64,000 nucleotides of DNA from Liolophura sinensis. Its lineage: Eukaryota > Mollusca > Polyplacophora > Chitonida > Chitonidae. The translations under genes were made by a program, and so were the position numbers. Where the stretch lies: assembly GCF_032854445.1 (NCBI RefSeq), contig NC_088295.1, positions 81,698,644 through 81,762,643 of the forward strand, in the 5' to 3' direction. Shown in pieces: positions 48,801 to 61,065 of the stretch. The notes under the pieces were generated by a model. That model ran no database searches. It saw only the letters and a program-made list of their open reading frames with translations, and was not told the DNA's origin. Position 1 is the first letter of the stretch; each line of letters opens with the position of its first letter.

Positions 48801-50552
48801 CTCCCCCTGTTTGTACCATCCCAGATCATGACATGGCACGCCCCACAAGTATTTATACACTGATTTATTTGGTTGGTATTTGGCTACACTCCACAATTAA
48901 TGCTTACGGGTCGGCTGTTATCTCCTATTTTTAGACATATTTTCTTGTACTTCTTTGGGCTACCTTGTTTTTTTTTTTTTCGTTTTTTTGTTCCTGCTTG
49001 TTGGGTGGTATCTTTTTTGTAGCAAAGGCTTCAAGGTTTCATTCTAGGTATAAATTTGTGTGTTTTTCAGAGAATGGTTGCAGATGCACACAAGGCAAAC
49101 GTAGTAAAAATCCTGTTTCACCGGCCTCGGTCTGGGTGGGTTTGACTCCTATCAGCTGTTTGTCAGTTTTCTAAAAAATTTCATCGGTCAACCCCTATCG
49201 GGAATTTGAATGGAGTTGCACTGACGATGGCCATCAAGCCCGAAGTTTTCGGGGTTTGCAGATTTAGGGACAGTGCTGTGGGGCCAGTCGTCAACATGTA
49301 AGTAAATGGGAAATTAATTGTGGTGTGAAACAAATTAACGTCGTGATCAAGAAGTATTTCACTCTCCATACAGCGCATGCACCGTTCCACTCGTTTTGCT
49401 GACCCTTGGAGTGCGCACAACAAATGTGGGCTTGTTTAGCCTAACCATTAGCTTATGTCCTTGCACCGAACTGTAATCAGCATTTATCATTAAAATTACT
49501 TTAGGTATCCGTTTTAATACTTCTTTATCGAAGAGTGTTAGGTTTATGGAGAGAGAAAACCGGAGTCCTCGGAATAAACCACCGACTTACCGCATTGTAC
49601 CTGAGAAACCTCTTTACATAGAGGCTCGATGGTTACAGTAAGTCAGCACTTTAACTATCTGAGCCCTGAAAGACCCACTCTCATTTAAGTCTGTCTCAAA
49701 TAAATAGGATCATTTCGGGAAAATGTTCTCATAAAATTCGGAACATAGCAGATCAGCCGATCTGTCGGCAGTTTATTAATGTATTACAGAATTTTCTTTC
49801 ATCACAGTACCTGTACTGCACATGCATGCTGGAGATGCAAACTTTAAATAAATTGACTCGTTGAACCATATAACTGGTTCGGCAAAATATTGTAACCCTG
49901 ATGTCTGCTGTGTCGACACACATCCCACAGTCCCATCGTTAACTTAATACATGAATAAGTTAGGCCTTTATATTAAACGTGAGAAAATATATATTATAAA
50001 TACTTTTCGAACGATGTGTAATGTTTTGCTTTTGTTTGAACTAAGCCATTACATTAAATCCCACTTTGCTGGACGTGTCCAACCTTAAGACACATGAATC
50101 AGCTACATGCATGGTCATGACACGGAAGCGCGCATAAATTGCAACACGCATAACTTTGCGAAAGACAAATGAAACAGCGCTATATAGATCTGAACCATTG
50201 CATTCTATATTTACCGCACTTCAAAATACATGTGCGTTCAATTCTGCTAGCTAATAAATAGGCCTTAAACCTTGGGCTTTCCCAGAGAATCATTATTTTT
50301 GTAACGCCTCTTGCTCCAAGTATAACTGAAAATCTCAATTTCATTGCTGTCGTTCAATTATTCATTTATTTGTTCATTTAATCATTTATTTATTTAAGAA
50401 AAGTTAGCCTGTACAAACTGCCACAAGAGTGTTGTCGACAGTTTGTTATCACGAAGTCCCACATGCAGTGATAGCCGGGGACAGTGTCCCTGTCCAACGC
50501 CAGGTATGAACACCTTTCATGTATGTCGTTCTGTACATGAACAGTGCTACCT
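45805..50552. other. intergenic DNA without supported genes
   Basis: About 4.7 kb upstream of the minus-strand MIEAP-like gene. It contains T-runs (about 48968-48986) but no exon with domain or splice support. The longest open frame (46198-46584 plus, 128 codons) is low-complexity and hydrophobic at its start and was not accepted. The promoter of the minus-strand gene should lie in the first few hundred bases. Confidence 0.5.
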
Positions 50553-50566
50553 CTCTGAAGCAACTG

Positions 50567-50901
50567 GTCCGCTTCGGGACCGGTAGATCCAGGATCAATC
50601 CTTGATCGAGTCACACCTAAGACTTTAAAAGAGGAAGTTGTAACTTCCTCGCTTGGCGTTCAGCATGAAGGGGACAGTGCAACGACTGGTTGACCCGTAT
50701 CAGTATAATGGCTAGGGCGGGGCAGCTTACTTGCCTTCGGTAAGTCGTCTCAGTGAAGCAGCACTAAATAAAAGAGCGGTGGAAATCCGTCCTGCAACAA
50801 GGAGGCACATTACACGTGCATGCACCCTAAGGATTCCTTCGTCGTCATAAGACTGAAAAATTGTTGAGTACGACGTTAAACCCCAAGCACTCACTCACTC
50901 A
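50567..50901 (+). mobile_element. full-length CACT-tailed SINE with 14-bp target-site duplication
   Basis: tRNA-like head with GGATCAATCC, hairpin GAGGAAGTTGTAACTTCCTC, 3' end TTGTTGAGTACGACGTTAAA and tail CACTCACTCACT. Perfect flanking duplication CTCTGAAGCAACTG at 50553-50566 and 50902-50915. The best-preserved copy of its family here, so a useful reference and probably the youngest. Confidence 0.97.
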
Positions 50902-50915
50902 CTCTGAAGCAACTG

Positions 50916-52180
50916 TCTTGTGACAGAATGTTGCATAGTACAGGCACCGCTTGCACAAAGGGACTGGAAGCCTAAGTTGACTGTAAATCACTAAGGTAAC
51001 GATCGTAGCCTTAGCTTAAAATCGATACCCTCTTGCATATAGGGATTATAAGTAAGCTACAATAGTTGTAACTTACAAATCAGAAATTACCATCGAGTCG
51101 ACCCTGCTGTAAATATTTACAATCGCCCAAAACTTAACGTTAAGTACAAATACTTTCCGTAAGCAGACTGTTAGTTGATACTTTTCGACTCGGTTTCCAA
51201 AGGTGTGCCATGCATTTGTCTCAAAAAGATGTTACGACCATTTTTTCACATGTTGTAATCATTATGCTGAATCATTATGATGTAGATCTTAAAATGAAGC
51301 CCACAAAAGGTATTGACCGGTACATTGTCCATTTACACAGGCCACCTTTGTCAAATTTGGCCTGCGATCGTGAGTGAAATTTCCAAAAATTGCAATTTCC
51401 TTACAATAGGGGAGTATCGAGTTCGAACTCTTTTTTGTTGAAGGTAAAAACAGTCCTCCTGTATCATGTGACGTAGGAAAACTGTTAGACAACCTTTGTA
51501 GCCATTACTTACCGATCACTTGTCTTACAGTACTGCAGAGGCAAAAACAAGAACCCATCCTATAGAAACTTCCCAAGTTCGAAAACTTCAGCTCCTTCGT
51601 TTGTCTACTTCGAACTCGAAATTCCCCTTTTTCTTTATGCAAGCTGTGCAACATATTTTACAATCAATTGTAAGCGCATCTGTACAATCGGTCTCCAATA
51701 GATTGTAGCTACAATCTCTTTGTGCAAGCGTGTCCTGCGGCGGACTGATTGCCAGTAATCCTTTAACCTGATTGTATAACGAAATCCTTTGACCTTAATG
51801 TGTTCTTTTATTGCTCTACAAGTAATAGGCCTAATGCGTGTGGACCTTTTTGTCTTGTGTTATCGACCCATAGTGGCCTAAGTGGGTCATACTGATTTAT
51901 GTATTGCAATTAAGCTAGAACTTTCAAGATAACATGCTAACCAACGCCAGAATGTCTCCCTGACACGCATGCCGTCCCAACACATCATGCCCGTGATTTA
52001 CCTGAATAGGCTTAAGTGTCTCGAATTCAGTCTGCAGTATTTTGAGTAGCGTGGGTAAAATAACTCACCTGCCAATAATAATACAATATTATACAAATTA
52101 AATCAATACAGTAAAAAATAATAAGGCAAATATAAAGTAATTTTTAATTCGACCCTTTCATGGGTGGAATAGTACCGTGC
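50916..52180. other. intergenic DNA, nothing recognised
   Basis: No repeat or coding feature that I could support. Confidence 0.5.
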
Positions 52181-52635
52181 GTTCATTCTGGCCTTATTAT
52201 GAACACTCCATCAATCAGCGACGCCACTCAGAGGGTGGGCTCAAAGGTCAGACGGCGCAGTAGTTGCTTGATTCTGAAGCTTTATTGATCACTTCATCAG
52301 ACAGTGACAAATCAGAAGGTGAGCTCACAGGTTATATGGCATACATCATTTTGAATCTATTATGGTCACTCCATCAATCAGTAAATCAGACAGTGAGCTT
52401 ATAGGCTCACCGACAAGGCCAGACAGCGCACTAGTTGCTTCGTTCTAAACCTATTATGAGCACACCATCCATCAGTGATATGACTCAAAAGCTAAGCTCA
52501 AAGGTTCAAAGGTCAAACGACGCACTAGTTGCTTCGCTCTAAACCTATTATGAACACACCATCAGTGACATGACTCAGAAGGTAAGCTCAAAGGCTCAAA
52601 CGTCAGACGGGGCACTAGCTGCTTCATTCTGGCAT
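52181..52635. repeat. degenerate 85-110-bp tandem repeat
   Basis: About five copies marked by TATTATGAACACACCATC, a GACTCAGAAGGTAAGCTCAA stretch and GCACTAGTTGCTTCGTTCT. Lengths vary by internal deletions. Confidence 0.75.
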
Positions 52636-53006
52636 AGAATGAAATGCCATGTCTTTTGCCTGAGCGGCAAAAGAAATATCGCGTGTGAACACAAACAAAT
52701 AATTTCCTACTACTACTAATAGTAAACATATTTTTATATATAAAAGAGTTCGTAATTTCTCTGTTTTAATTTGAAACAAAATTAGCCAAAAAAGTTACAT
52801 TGTGAAATAGTATTTGTCTACATTATAACATACCAATGTTATTATATTGTACATTTATGAATTAATATTTAATTACTTAGGATAAGTTTACGATATGCTA
52901 AAAAATTATTCAGATAGAAACTGATTCAAATATGCGAACAACATTTTCCACAAACCTTAGGATGTAAGAAAGAGAAGGGGGAGAATTGACTATGGAACAA
53001 CAAGTG

Positions 53007-53101
53007 TGGCGTCATCAGAACAGCCAACCACCTACTTGATTTCCTCCCTTTGTGACGTCATCAGAACAGCCAACCACCTACTTGATTTCCTCCCTTTGTG
53101 A
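53007..53101. repeat. 47-bp direct duplication
   Basis: Two adjacent, nearly identical copies of GCGTCATCAGAACAGCCAAC through CTTGATTTCCTCCCTTTGTG. The second copy starts TGACGTCATC, a CRE-like palindrome. Lies just beyond the 3' end of the first Ly6-like gene. Confidence 0.85.
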
Positions 53102-53275
53102 TTATTACATGAAATTACTTCACTTGTCTTGGCATAGATGTATGTTTACAACTGTCTACATAGTATAAATGGCCGCAAAGGCCGGATTAGCTGCATACAA
53201 TGTGTTTACTTTAGCATAAATCAACATTTACAGTTTTGCATGTATGCGCATAAAGACACGCTGATAGACTCTCTT

Positions 53276-55454
53276 TTATTTACCACGTGTATCAAAGACA
53301 TTGATAACAACGTTGAAGAGATAGCGCATCGGAGATGTGGAAGTCACCGCTCCTTTCCAGTTATTTGCGGCACACGCGTCCATCTTGCTCTCCTCAACGT
53401 CGTTACATAAATGAGTGTCACAAAACATTGTGCAGATCTTCTTTCCGTTTCTCTCCTCGCATCCCGACTTCCCAAGAACTAGATTGTTCGCATGACACCT
53501 GCGCTCGATTGATTGCATCACGTGTGTGTCTGTGGAGAAGAAAAACAAAGACGTGTTATAAAAACCTGAGTGTAGTCTTAACAAGGTTGTATATAACTAA
53601 TTTTATGAGTACAGAATATTATAGCATATCCACCAAAATAACATAACATAAAACAATATCACGAGAGGAATTATAGCAATGATCGCAGAATTGCATACAA
53701 AACATGGTGCCATTTAGCATTTAATGTACATAGAAATACTGCATTGACGATGCACCCTGTAACTATAATGTTCAACACAGTAATATTACAACATACAGGT
53801 ACAGTGATTTATTTACCAAACTAGAACAAGCCGGAAACTGCACCCTACACCTGCTTCACTTTTATATTCACATGTTCACAAATCTGCACTTTTGTTGAAA
53901 AAAAGAAAAAGAGTGACACGTGATATTAGACTCATGAACTTTTCTCGAACCATACAGGTGCGTATTTTTAGTATTCGATTAGTAAAATCCTGTAAAATAT
54001 AATCGATGAACGAGATACGGGTTTGTCGCCTGTAAGACGTCCAAGAGGGCGAATGAGATAGATATATGTAGGCCTACTTTTAGGTTCTTATACTACGTTA
54101 ACGTACTGTATAAGGTGCTTACAGCATCGTGCTTTCCTATACTGATCGGTTCCAACTGAAATTGCTTGTGCGGATTAACTAGGCGGCGTACCCCGACGAA
54201 GTCATAGATAAGCAATGTCATTGTCCACAATAGCTGCAGTAGCCAGTGACAGAAGAAACTATAAACTTAAAACGAAATGCCGTAATTCACATATTCTAAC
54301 TTTTTCAAATTGTATTGCAGGATATATATTGTTACGAAACCCCGTTTTTAAATATTGTATTACTATTATTTTTTATTTTACCGGATAGGTGTCTGTCCTA
54401 CATTTTCCCCTTTTGTTTACCTTTTAGCCTGCACTGTATTTAAGTCGAGGCTTCAATGTTTATTTCGTGTAGGGTATACCTTCTGGAAATTTGTATCGGA
54501 GTTGTAAACATGTTTACGATCAAACCATCCAGAATTTCTTGACTTTAGTCTATAAGTATGAGCGATGGAGGTGTGAAGAACGCAGTCATTTTTCGAAAGT
54601 TCATACGAGAGCAATCATTTTCTCAAGTCCACTCGAGAGCAGTCATATTTACTGTCAGTCATTGTCAAGGATTTTACCGGGTTTGGAGATATTGGCTTTC
54701 AAGCCATTCGCCACTCGTCATTTATACTCCATTTTCGGTACGCAGCGTTTTGTGAGCGTGTGTTTCGCAACTTGCTATTTTTTGGAGACGTTATTTTGGA
54801 GCTTATATCGCTCATTACTACATGCGTGATTGAACAGTTTAAGCAATGCTTATTGATTGATCTTTGCCATTGGTGTTTTACTAAAATAAATACCCAAGGA
54901 AATATTATGATGGTAGTCAATTTTATGGCTAGAGGAAACCATACAGAGCCAACAGAAAACCATCGTACTTCAAAAGTGTACAGTCACTGTTAGCGTGGTC
55001 TGGATGTCATCCTCGATAATCCGTGTAAGATGGAAAAGTCAATAAGCTAATCTTTGTACTAATGATGATTTGATGAAGACAAATAAATGTAAGATACATG
55101 ATGACACTTTGATCCGGGTCTTTCCCTGAATAAGATCATCACTTAATTATGAGTAATGTGCATAAAACTCCCATTAATCGATACCACATACCACACCAAA
55201 TTATTGCTTTTGTGGCACGATTGGGCGACAGTCACAAAGGGCAAATCTTCTGATGAATCTGTCATTTTTAACAGTGTAACTTACCAGTTGCACGGGGCAT
55301 TTGATGTGATACTTACTGCTGTCAGAGACACGAGTGATGCTGCACTGGCTTATCTTCAAACTTCCACAATTCACTTGTGGTGCCGTACTCGGAGTGGTGG
55401 CACACGAGTCGCCTGGGGTCATGCCTTTACACTCGTAACACTTCATGGAGGAAG
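53276..55454 (-). CDS. Ly6/uPAR-type three-finger protein, copy 1 (two exons visible)
   Basis: Minus-strand exons 55454-55317 (acceptor TTTTTACAG, donor GTAAGT) and 53529-53276 (TAA), both starting in phase 1. The first gives SMKCYECKGMTPGDSC and further Cys; the second gives RRCHANNL, GKSGC, KKICTMFCDTHLCND. The ten cysteines, an N-terminal CYEC and a C-terminal CxxxLCN are the Ly6/uPAR signature. Such proteins are usually secreted or GPI-anchored at the cell surface. The exon for the signal peptide, expected to the right, was not identified. The hydrophobic stretch YLFNVVINVF near the C-terminus is a weak GPI-signal candidate. Both exons have a close duplicate 4-6 kb to the right; the second exon is 254 nt in both. 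Confidence 0.8.
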
Positions 55455-56490
55455 CTGTAAAAATAATGTATAAATTAGAAAATGCCTATATTATTAATAA
55501 ATCTTTTGACTTCTATTAACATTTTACAATATTATTACATATACTATCCCATTAGGGATTTGTCATGAAACTTTGTATATGTTCAAAAGTAGCTTATGAT
55601 TTTGTAATATGTATTTAGGAAGTGGTTTCGAACACACGACATTGTTGGTCCAAGCGTGCATGTTGTCGTTGCACCTTTACTCACTGATCCCGTATACTGC
55701 CAAGTGCAAGGGCTAAAAATTTGCACGAGTTAGCCGTTTTCGAGATAAAACGATTGCACGAGAGCTAGTGAGAGATCTGCAGTTTTCTTTAGCTTGTATA
55801 TGGTTTGACCCTGTCCTTGGGTTATGAATCCCATGCATTTGTTTGCCATATTCTCATGGCTGACATACATTTATATTACCTGGAATAATTTTGAGAAGAG
55901 TCAAAATATGACATTCATGTCATCACTTAAATTACAGGAACATGACTGATACGTGACTGGCCTTGGATTGTCGTTGTTTTGTCGGTAACCGTGAGCTAGT
56001 GAGAAATACTTGCAAGAATGAAGAAAATTAAGCCATACAATATCGCAATTTGCGACAAAATTGCAAAAAAATATGATCCACATTACATGTACACATGGCC
56101 ACTGGATCCAAACTGACACACAACCAGGCCTTTGAAGATTGTTCGTCAACTAGTTTTTTGGAAAGCAATAAAGGACAAAGAATGTAGGCCCTCCAGTAAA
56201 CTGTTTTCGTGAGGTGTACATTCTTTCACAATGGGGCCAAAAAAAGTTTTGTCCTGGATGAAAGCGTTTGTAAAGCAGCAGTCGTATGCATTTGGATGAA
56301 GTAAAATCCTTCAATATATCGATGCTGATAAAATTGTGTCTCATTCATATTAATGTATCTGTAAAAGTATTTAAATATTCCAGATACTTTTTCAGTCACG
56401 ATATCAACAAAACTTATTTATGCGGATGCTAATGTAGTTTTAAATTAAAAAAATTCCAAGTAAGAGACGAACGGGTAACAAACTATATTT

Positions 56491-56763
56491 GATTATTTAT
56501 TTATTTATTTGATTGGCGTTTTACACCGTACTCAAGAATATTTCACTTATACCACGGCGGCCAGCATTATGGTGGGTGGAAACCGGGCACAGCCCGGGGG
56601 AAACCCACGATCATCCGCAGGTTGCTGGCAGACCTTCCCACTTACGGCCGGAGAGGAAGCCACATGAGCTGGACTTGAACTCATAGCGACCGCATTGGTG
56701 AGAGGCTCCTGGGTCATTACGCTGCGCTAGCGCGCTAACCGACTGAGCCACAGAGGCCCCCCT
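56491..56763 (-). mobile_element. full-length tRNA-derived SINE, minus orientation
   Basis: Tail ATTTATTTATTTATTTGATT at the left, then GGCGGCCAGCATTATGGTGG, and a tRNA-like head at the right (CTGGACTTGAACTCATAGCG as B box, CTAACCGACTGAGCCACAGAG as A-box region). Flanks TATTTGATTA and TATTCGATTA are likely a target-site duplication with one change. Confidence 0.93.
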
Positions 56764-57142
56764 ATTCGATTACAAAATAGTAAATAAATGCACGATATTA
56801 ATTGGGAGTTCGGGTTTCTAGTTTATCGTTTATTTATGTAGACTTTTTTGCATGGGCTTCAGTCCAAATGAAGTGAATTTAAATCCAGCATGAATGTGCT
56901 ATTAGGAAGACATGAAGCTATTACAATACTATTGCTACTACGGATACCTCATTTTAAAATTAGTATTTCATATAGGAATAATGGTAAAATAATATTACAA
57001 ATTTCTGGAAGTCTTACGTAGTCGCTGTATACTAACAGTATATAAATTCAAAATGTATTCGAACTATTGCAGCCTGTGAATGTACGTTGTCTGGGTTTGA
57101 ACCCCCACTTCGTGTGTTGTTGTGTACATGTATAGCGCTGTC

Positions 57143-60100
57143 TCACTTAAGTAACTGTGACAGAAACGCACATTTATAGTACTGCTCACTGACTAGCGGG
57201 GTTGTGGAAGGAGCCGCTCCTTTACAGTCAGTGGCAACACACTCGTCCACCTTGCTCTCCTCAACATCGTTACATAAATCAGTGTCGCAAAACACTGTGC
57301 AGCTCTTCTTTCCACCTTTCTCTTGGCATCCCGTCTTCGCAAGATTTAGTACATTTATATGGCACTCGCGCGTAATTTTTTCCATTGTGTTCGTTTCTGT
57401 GAGGAAGAAAAACAAAGACGTGTTATGAAAACATGCCTGTACATTAACTAGGTTGCATATAACTAATTATATGTGCACATAATATTATATTATATACTAC
57501 AAATGCAAAGCTCAGTTGATTAGCGAGCCTCTCATCAATGCGGTTCCTGTGAGTTCAAATCCAGCTCATGCTGACTTCTTCCTGCCGTACGTGGGAAGGT
57601 CTCCCAGTAACCTGTGGATGGTCATGGGTTTTCCCCGGGCTCTACCCGGTTTCCCCCCACCGTAATGCTGGCCGCCGTCGTATAAGTGAAATATTCTAAA
57701 GTACGGCGTAAAACACCAATCAAATAAATAAATAAATATTCAGAGCGGTTAATGTGGGAGATGCTGGGAACATGGCCAGCTGATCTCAGAGCTATCTGGC
57801 GATGTACTATGTTACTACAACGCTGCAGCCAGCTAGTGCGCATCAATACATATTCCAGCAAAAGACAGAATGAGAGATTTCTTCATGAAAGTAGAACAAA
57901 CCTGAAATTGCGAAATACATTGTTGTCTGGTGTACACGATTCGCTTTTAGGTTGTTATATTATGTCTTCTATCACATGGTAAAATATGACCCAGTTATTG
58001 ATAGCTAAAGTGTACATAGTTTTGTCGACATATAAAATAACATCATTATCATAATATAAAATGGGAACAACAGTTTAAAAGACACTGTACAGGACTTTAG
58101 CCGATGGAAACATCGATTGTCGATCTACCGTGCATCGTTCATGAAAACTGCGTCCCATACCAGCTTTATTTTATATTCCCATATTCATAACTCTCAGCTT
58201 TTGTGAAAAAGAAAGAAAAAGTTTGACTAACGTATAATATTAAATTCGTAAACCTCTCTCGAAACGTACATGTATATTAGCAAAATTCTGTGAAATGTCA
58301 TGCGGGTTTGTCACCTGCAAGACATGTAGTTTTGGGTTCTTGTACGATACTATATACTGTTCTTATAGCATTGTATTTTCGCATGCTGATCGGTTGCAAC
58401 TGAAATTGCTTTTGGGAATTAACTGGGCTATATTTGCGCCGTGGAAGACGTCGCGAGTTTGATGACTGCTCGAATTGTGATGCTCCAAAATGTGTGAGCT
58501 GTGGCGGTGATCGTAGTGTGGCGCACAGCACATAACTAGTCCGAATTCTCTGATTAGAACTTGCAGCAGATACTGTGATAAACCTGCACTATGCTATCAG
58601 GCTTATCACAATACCTGTTGGAAGTTCCAGTCAGAAAATTCGGACGAGCAGATACCCAGCCAGCAAAGTGGGCCCGTTTTTGAAAATTACAGATAATGTG
58701 TCATATGCAGAGACTTTAAGGACTATCGGGTCGTCTACAGGGGAAGTCTGTAAGTCCCCACTCCAGTCAGTCAACTAGCCAGGTTACGGGAATCATCTCA
58801 AGTGAAGGTTGCCAGAGAAGGCATAACAACGAAATGCCATACGGCCCAGTAATGAAGTCTGTGCCTGTTCAAAATGACAAGAAAGTGGCCGTCCAGATTA
58901 AATTGTTGCCATCTGCAATCATACCTAATGCAGTAGTATTGATCACTGAAATATTGTTCAACTGTGCCAAAGTCCCTAAAAAACCTGAGGTTATTAACTT
59001 CATTGTACACTCAGCCCGTCGTCACATAGGGGACTGTGCTATTGTTCCTTCAGATCTGGTAAGCTCTACTGAGGCAAAGTAGACTTACTTTTTAATAACA
59101 GATTACTTTAGGCATTTCGTAACTTTTATTGTTATCCTCATCGGCATAATGTTGTTTAACATATTACAACAGAATATGCGGACTCTATGGTCATGGACAG
59201 GAAATCAAGTTTTATTGGTCTATCCAAAATAATGCTCCAGAGATTGTATGTCATCAGGAGACCTTTCTGCAACCAGAGCTGCATTTTACCTTCCCTGGAT
59301 AGGCGATAAAAATAACAAACCGCCTTGGAGGTTCCAGGTAAGGGCTGGCTATATTTATAAAAGATGGCCTTTCTTTCACAGAAATCCACTTTCCAGACTT
59401 AAAGGTAATCAAGGTTCAAGGCTTTCTGATTGCCTTGAAAGACAGGTGGTGTGTAAATGTTGCACACGTCTACAAACCTTGTAAAAAATTAGATTATGTT
59501 GACCATGACCAAATAATAAGTTGTTGCCATGGCCATCAGCTGTGTTATATGGAGATCTAATGGTCACAATCCTCTATGGCAAAGTTCTATGGGAAAATAT
59601 GTATGCTCTTCATCATACTATTTGTTCCAGGGATCTTTGTCCAGCCGTTATGTGGTGAGTAGGTCAACTGTCACCCTGTAGGAGGAACCGTTACACCTAT
59701 CTATTTCGTTTGTTCCAGCGACCTTTGTCCAGCCGTCATGTTGTGAGTAGGTCAACCGTCCTCCTGTAGGAGGGACTATTACACTTGTCTATTTCGTTTG
59801 TTCCAGCGATCTTTGTCCAGCCGTTATGTTGTTAGTATGTCAACTGTCCCCATGTAGGAGGGACCATTACTCCTTTCTGTTGCAAGTTTGTTCCAACAAT
59901 CTTTTTCCAGCCATTATGTGGTGAGTAGGTCAGCTGTCCCCCTGTAGGAGGGACCATTACACTTGTCAATTACGTTTGTTCCAGCGAGGTTGTGGCTAAT
60001 GGCAATGGTAAAATGGGCCATTAATTCAGCTACTGCTGAGCCTATTACAAAGAGAGAAAGGCTTACTGGAGGCTCCTGTCCTATGGTCGAACGATGAGTG

Positions 60101-61065
60101 CACCAATGGTATTCGTGGGCGAAAAGTAGCTAAAAACAAAGCAACTCACAGTCGTCAGTATCATGACATTCTGGCGTATCGTAAGTGTAAAGCCATCGCA
60201 CAACGCACTATCAAAATAGCTCAAAAGTCCACTGGCAGTTATAGGATAAAAGCCCTACCACAGTCAAATATGCGTTGGTCCAGGTAACAAGTAAGTGGTA
60301 ACCGGAAGTGTAATAGTCTTCCGACCCTTGTTGTTAATAATTTTCGCTTTGTTATAAACTCTGAAAAATGTGATATACGAGCAGAAAATTTTCTCCAGAA
60401 GCTCATCTTGGGCATGATACTTCAGTGGCGGCAGCACTTTGGCGGCCTAGGCTCGCCCTGCCACAAGAATATACAGTATATGTACACACAGCTTATGACT
60501 CCTCGTCGTCATATGACTGAAAAATGGCTGAAGAAAAACACATACAGAGCCAATATCAAACCATCGTACTTCTCATACGTAGGTCACTGTTAACATACTT
60601 CCTTTTTCTTGTCTTCCTCGATAGTCCGTAAAAGACGGAATAGCCAAATAAGCCGATCTTTTTACTAGTCATGGTTTTCAAACAGACACGTACATGTAAG
60701 TTCATGTAAAATACATGATAATACTTTGATCCTGGTCTTTCCCTGGACAAGGTCATCCCTTAATTATGAGTAACGTGCTTGAAAACCCCAAATAATCGAT
60801 ACCAGATACCACACTGAATTAATGCTTTTGTGGCACGATTGGGCGACAGTCACAAAGGTCAAATCTTCTGATGAATCTGTCATTTTAACAGTGTAACTTA
60901 CCAGTTGCACGGGACATTTGATGTGATACTTACTGCTGTCAGAGACACGAGTGATGCTGCACTTGCTTAAATTTAAACCTCCACAATTCACTTGTTTTGC
61001 CTTACTCGCATTGGTGGCACACGAGTCGCTTGGGGTCATGCCTTCACACTCGTAACACTTCAAGG
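57143..61065 (-). CDS. Ly6/uPAR-type three-finger protein, copy 2 (two exons visible)
   Basis: Minus-strand exons 61065-60934 (acceptor ATTTCAG; ALKCYECEGMTPSDSC) and 57396-57143 (TGA; TRECHINV, LAKTGCQEKGG, KKSCTVFCDTDLCND). The donor that fits the phase is the GTAAGT at 60933, not the later GTAAGT after CAACTG. Ten cysteines and the CYEC...DLCN ends match the Ly6/uPAR fold, perhaps nearest the quiver/sleepless-like invertebrate group. No signal-peptide exon was found with confidence. This is the paralogue of the gene at 53.3-55.5 kb; exon phases and the 254-nt length of the last exon agree, and the introns align in parts. A retrotransposon remnant and a SINE enlarge its intron. Confidence 0.8.
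57505..57742 (+). mobile_element. tRNA-derived SINE in Ly6-like copy 2
   Basis: Head TGATTAGCGAGCCTCTCATC with B box GAGTTCAAATCC, body ACGTGGGAAGGTCTCCCAGT, GTTTCCCCCCACCGTAATGC, and tail GGCGTAAAACACCAATCAAA with AATAAATAAATA. Antisense to the gene and absent from copy 1 at the aligned place, so inserted after duplication. Confidence 0.93.
58446..60400 (+). pseudogene. decayed non-LTR retrotransposon (LINE), Jockey/CR1/I-like
   Basis: Three conserved pieces in the right order, in different frames with many stops. At about 58449-58530 a zinc-knuckle region reads FDDCSNCDAPKCVSCGGDRS. At about 59210-59290 an endonuclease-like piece reads WSIQNNAPEIVCHQETFL then FTFPG. At about 60075-60260 the linker before reverse transcriptase reads APVLWSNDECTNGIRGRKVA then AYRKCKAIAQRTIKIAQ. 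The reverse transcriptase itself is missing. It lies within the intron of Ly6-like copy 2 and has no counterpart in copy 1, so it inserted after (or was lost from the other copy since) duplication. Confidence 0.75.
59610..59995. repeat. about 86-bp tandem repeat inside LINE remnant
   Basis: Five starts of TTGTTCCAGCGATCTTTGTC followed by CAGCCGTTATG and GTAGGAGGGACCATTAC at roughly 86-bp spacing, between the endonuclease-like and linker pieces. It probably grew by tandem amplification after the element decayed. Confidence 0.85.

Noticed and set aside
48960-48995. Long T-run as a retroposon poly-A tail (minus strand)
   Set aside because: No recognisable retrocopy body or target-site duplication beside it.
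60764-60933. Extension of the Ly6-like exon through the GTAAGT after CAACTG
   Set aside because: That donor would be phase 0, but the next exon needs phase 1. The earlier GTAAGT at 60933 fits, and the same arrangement holds in the other copy.
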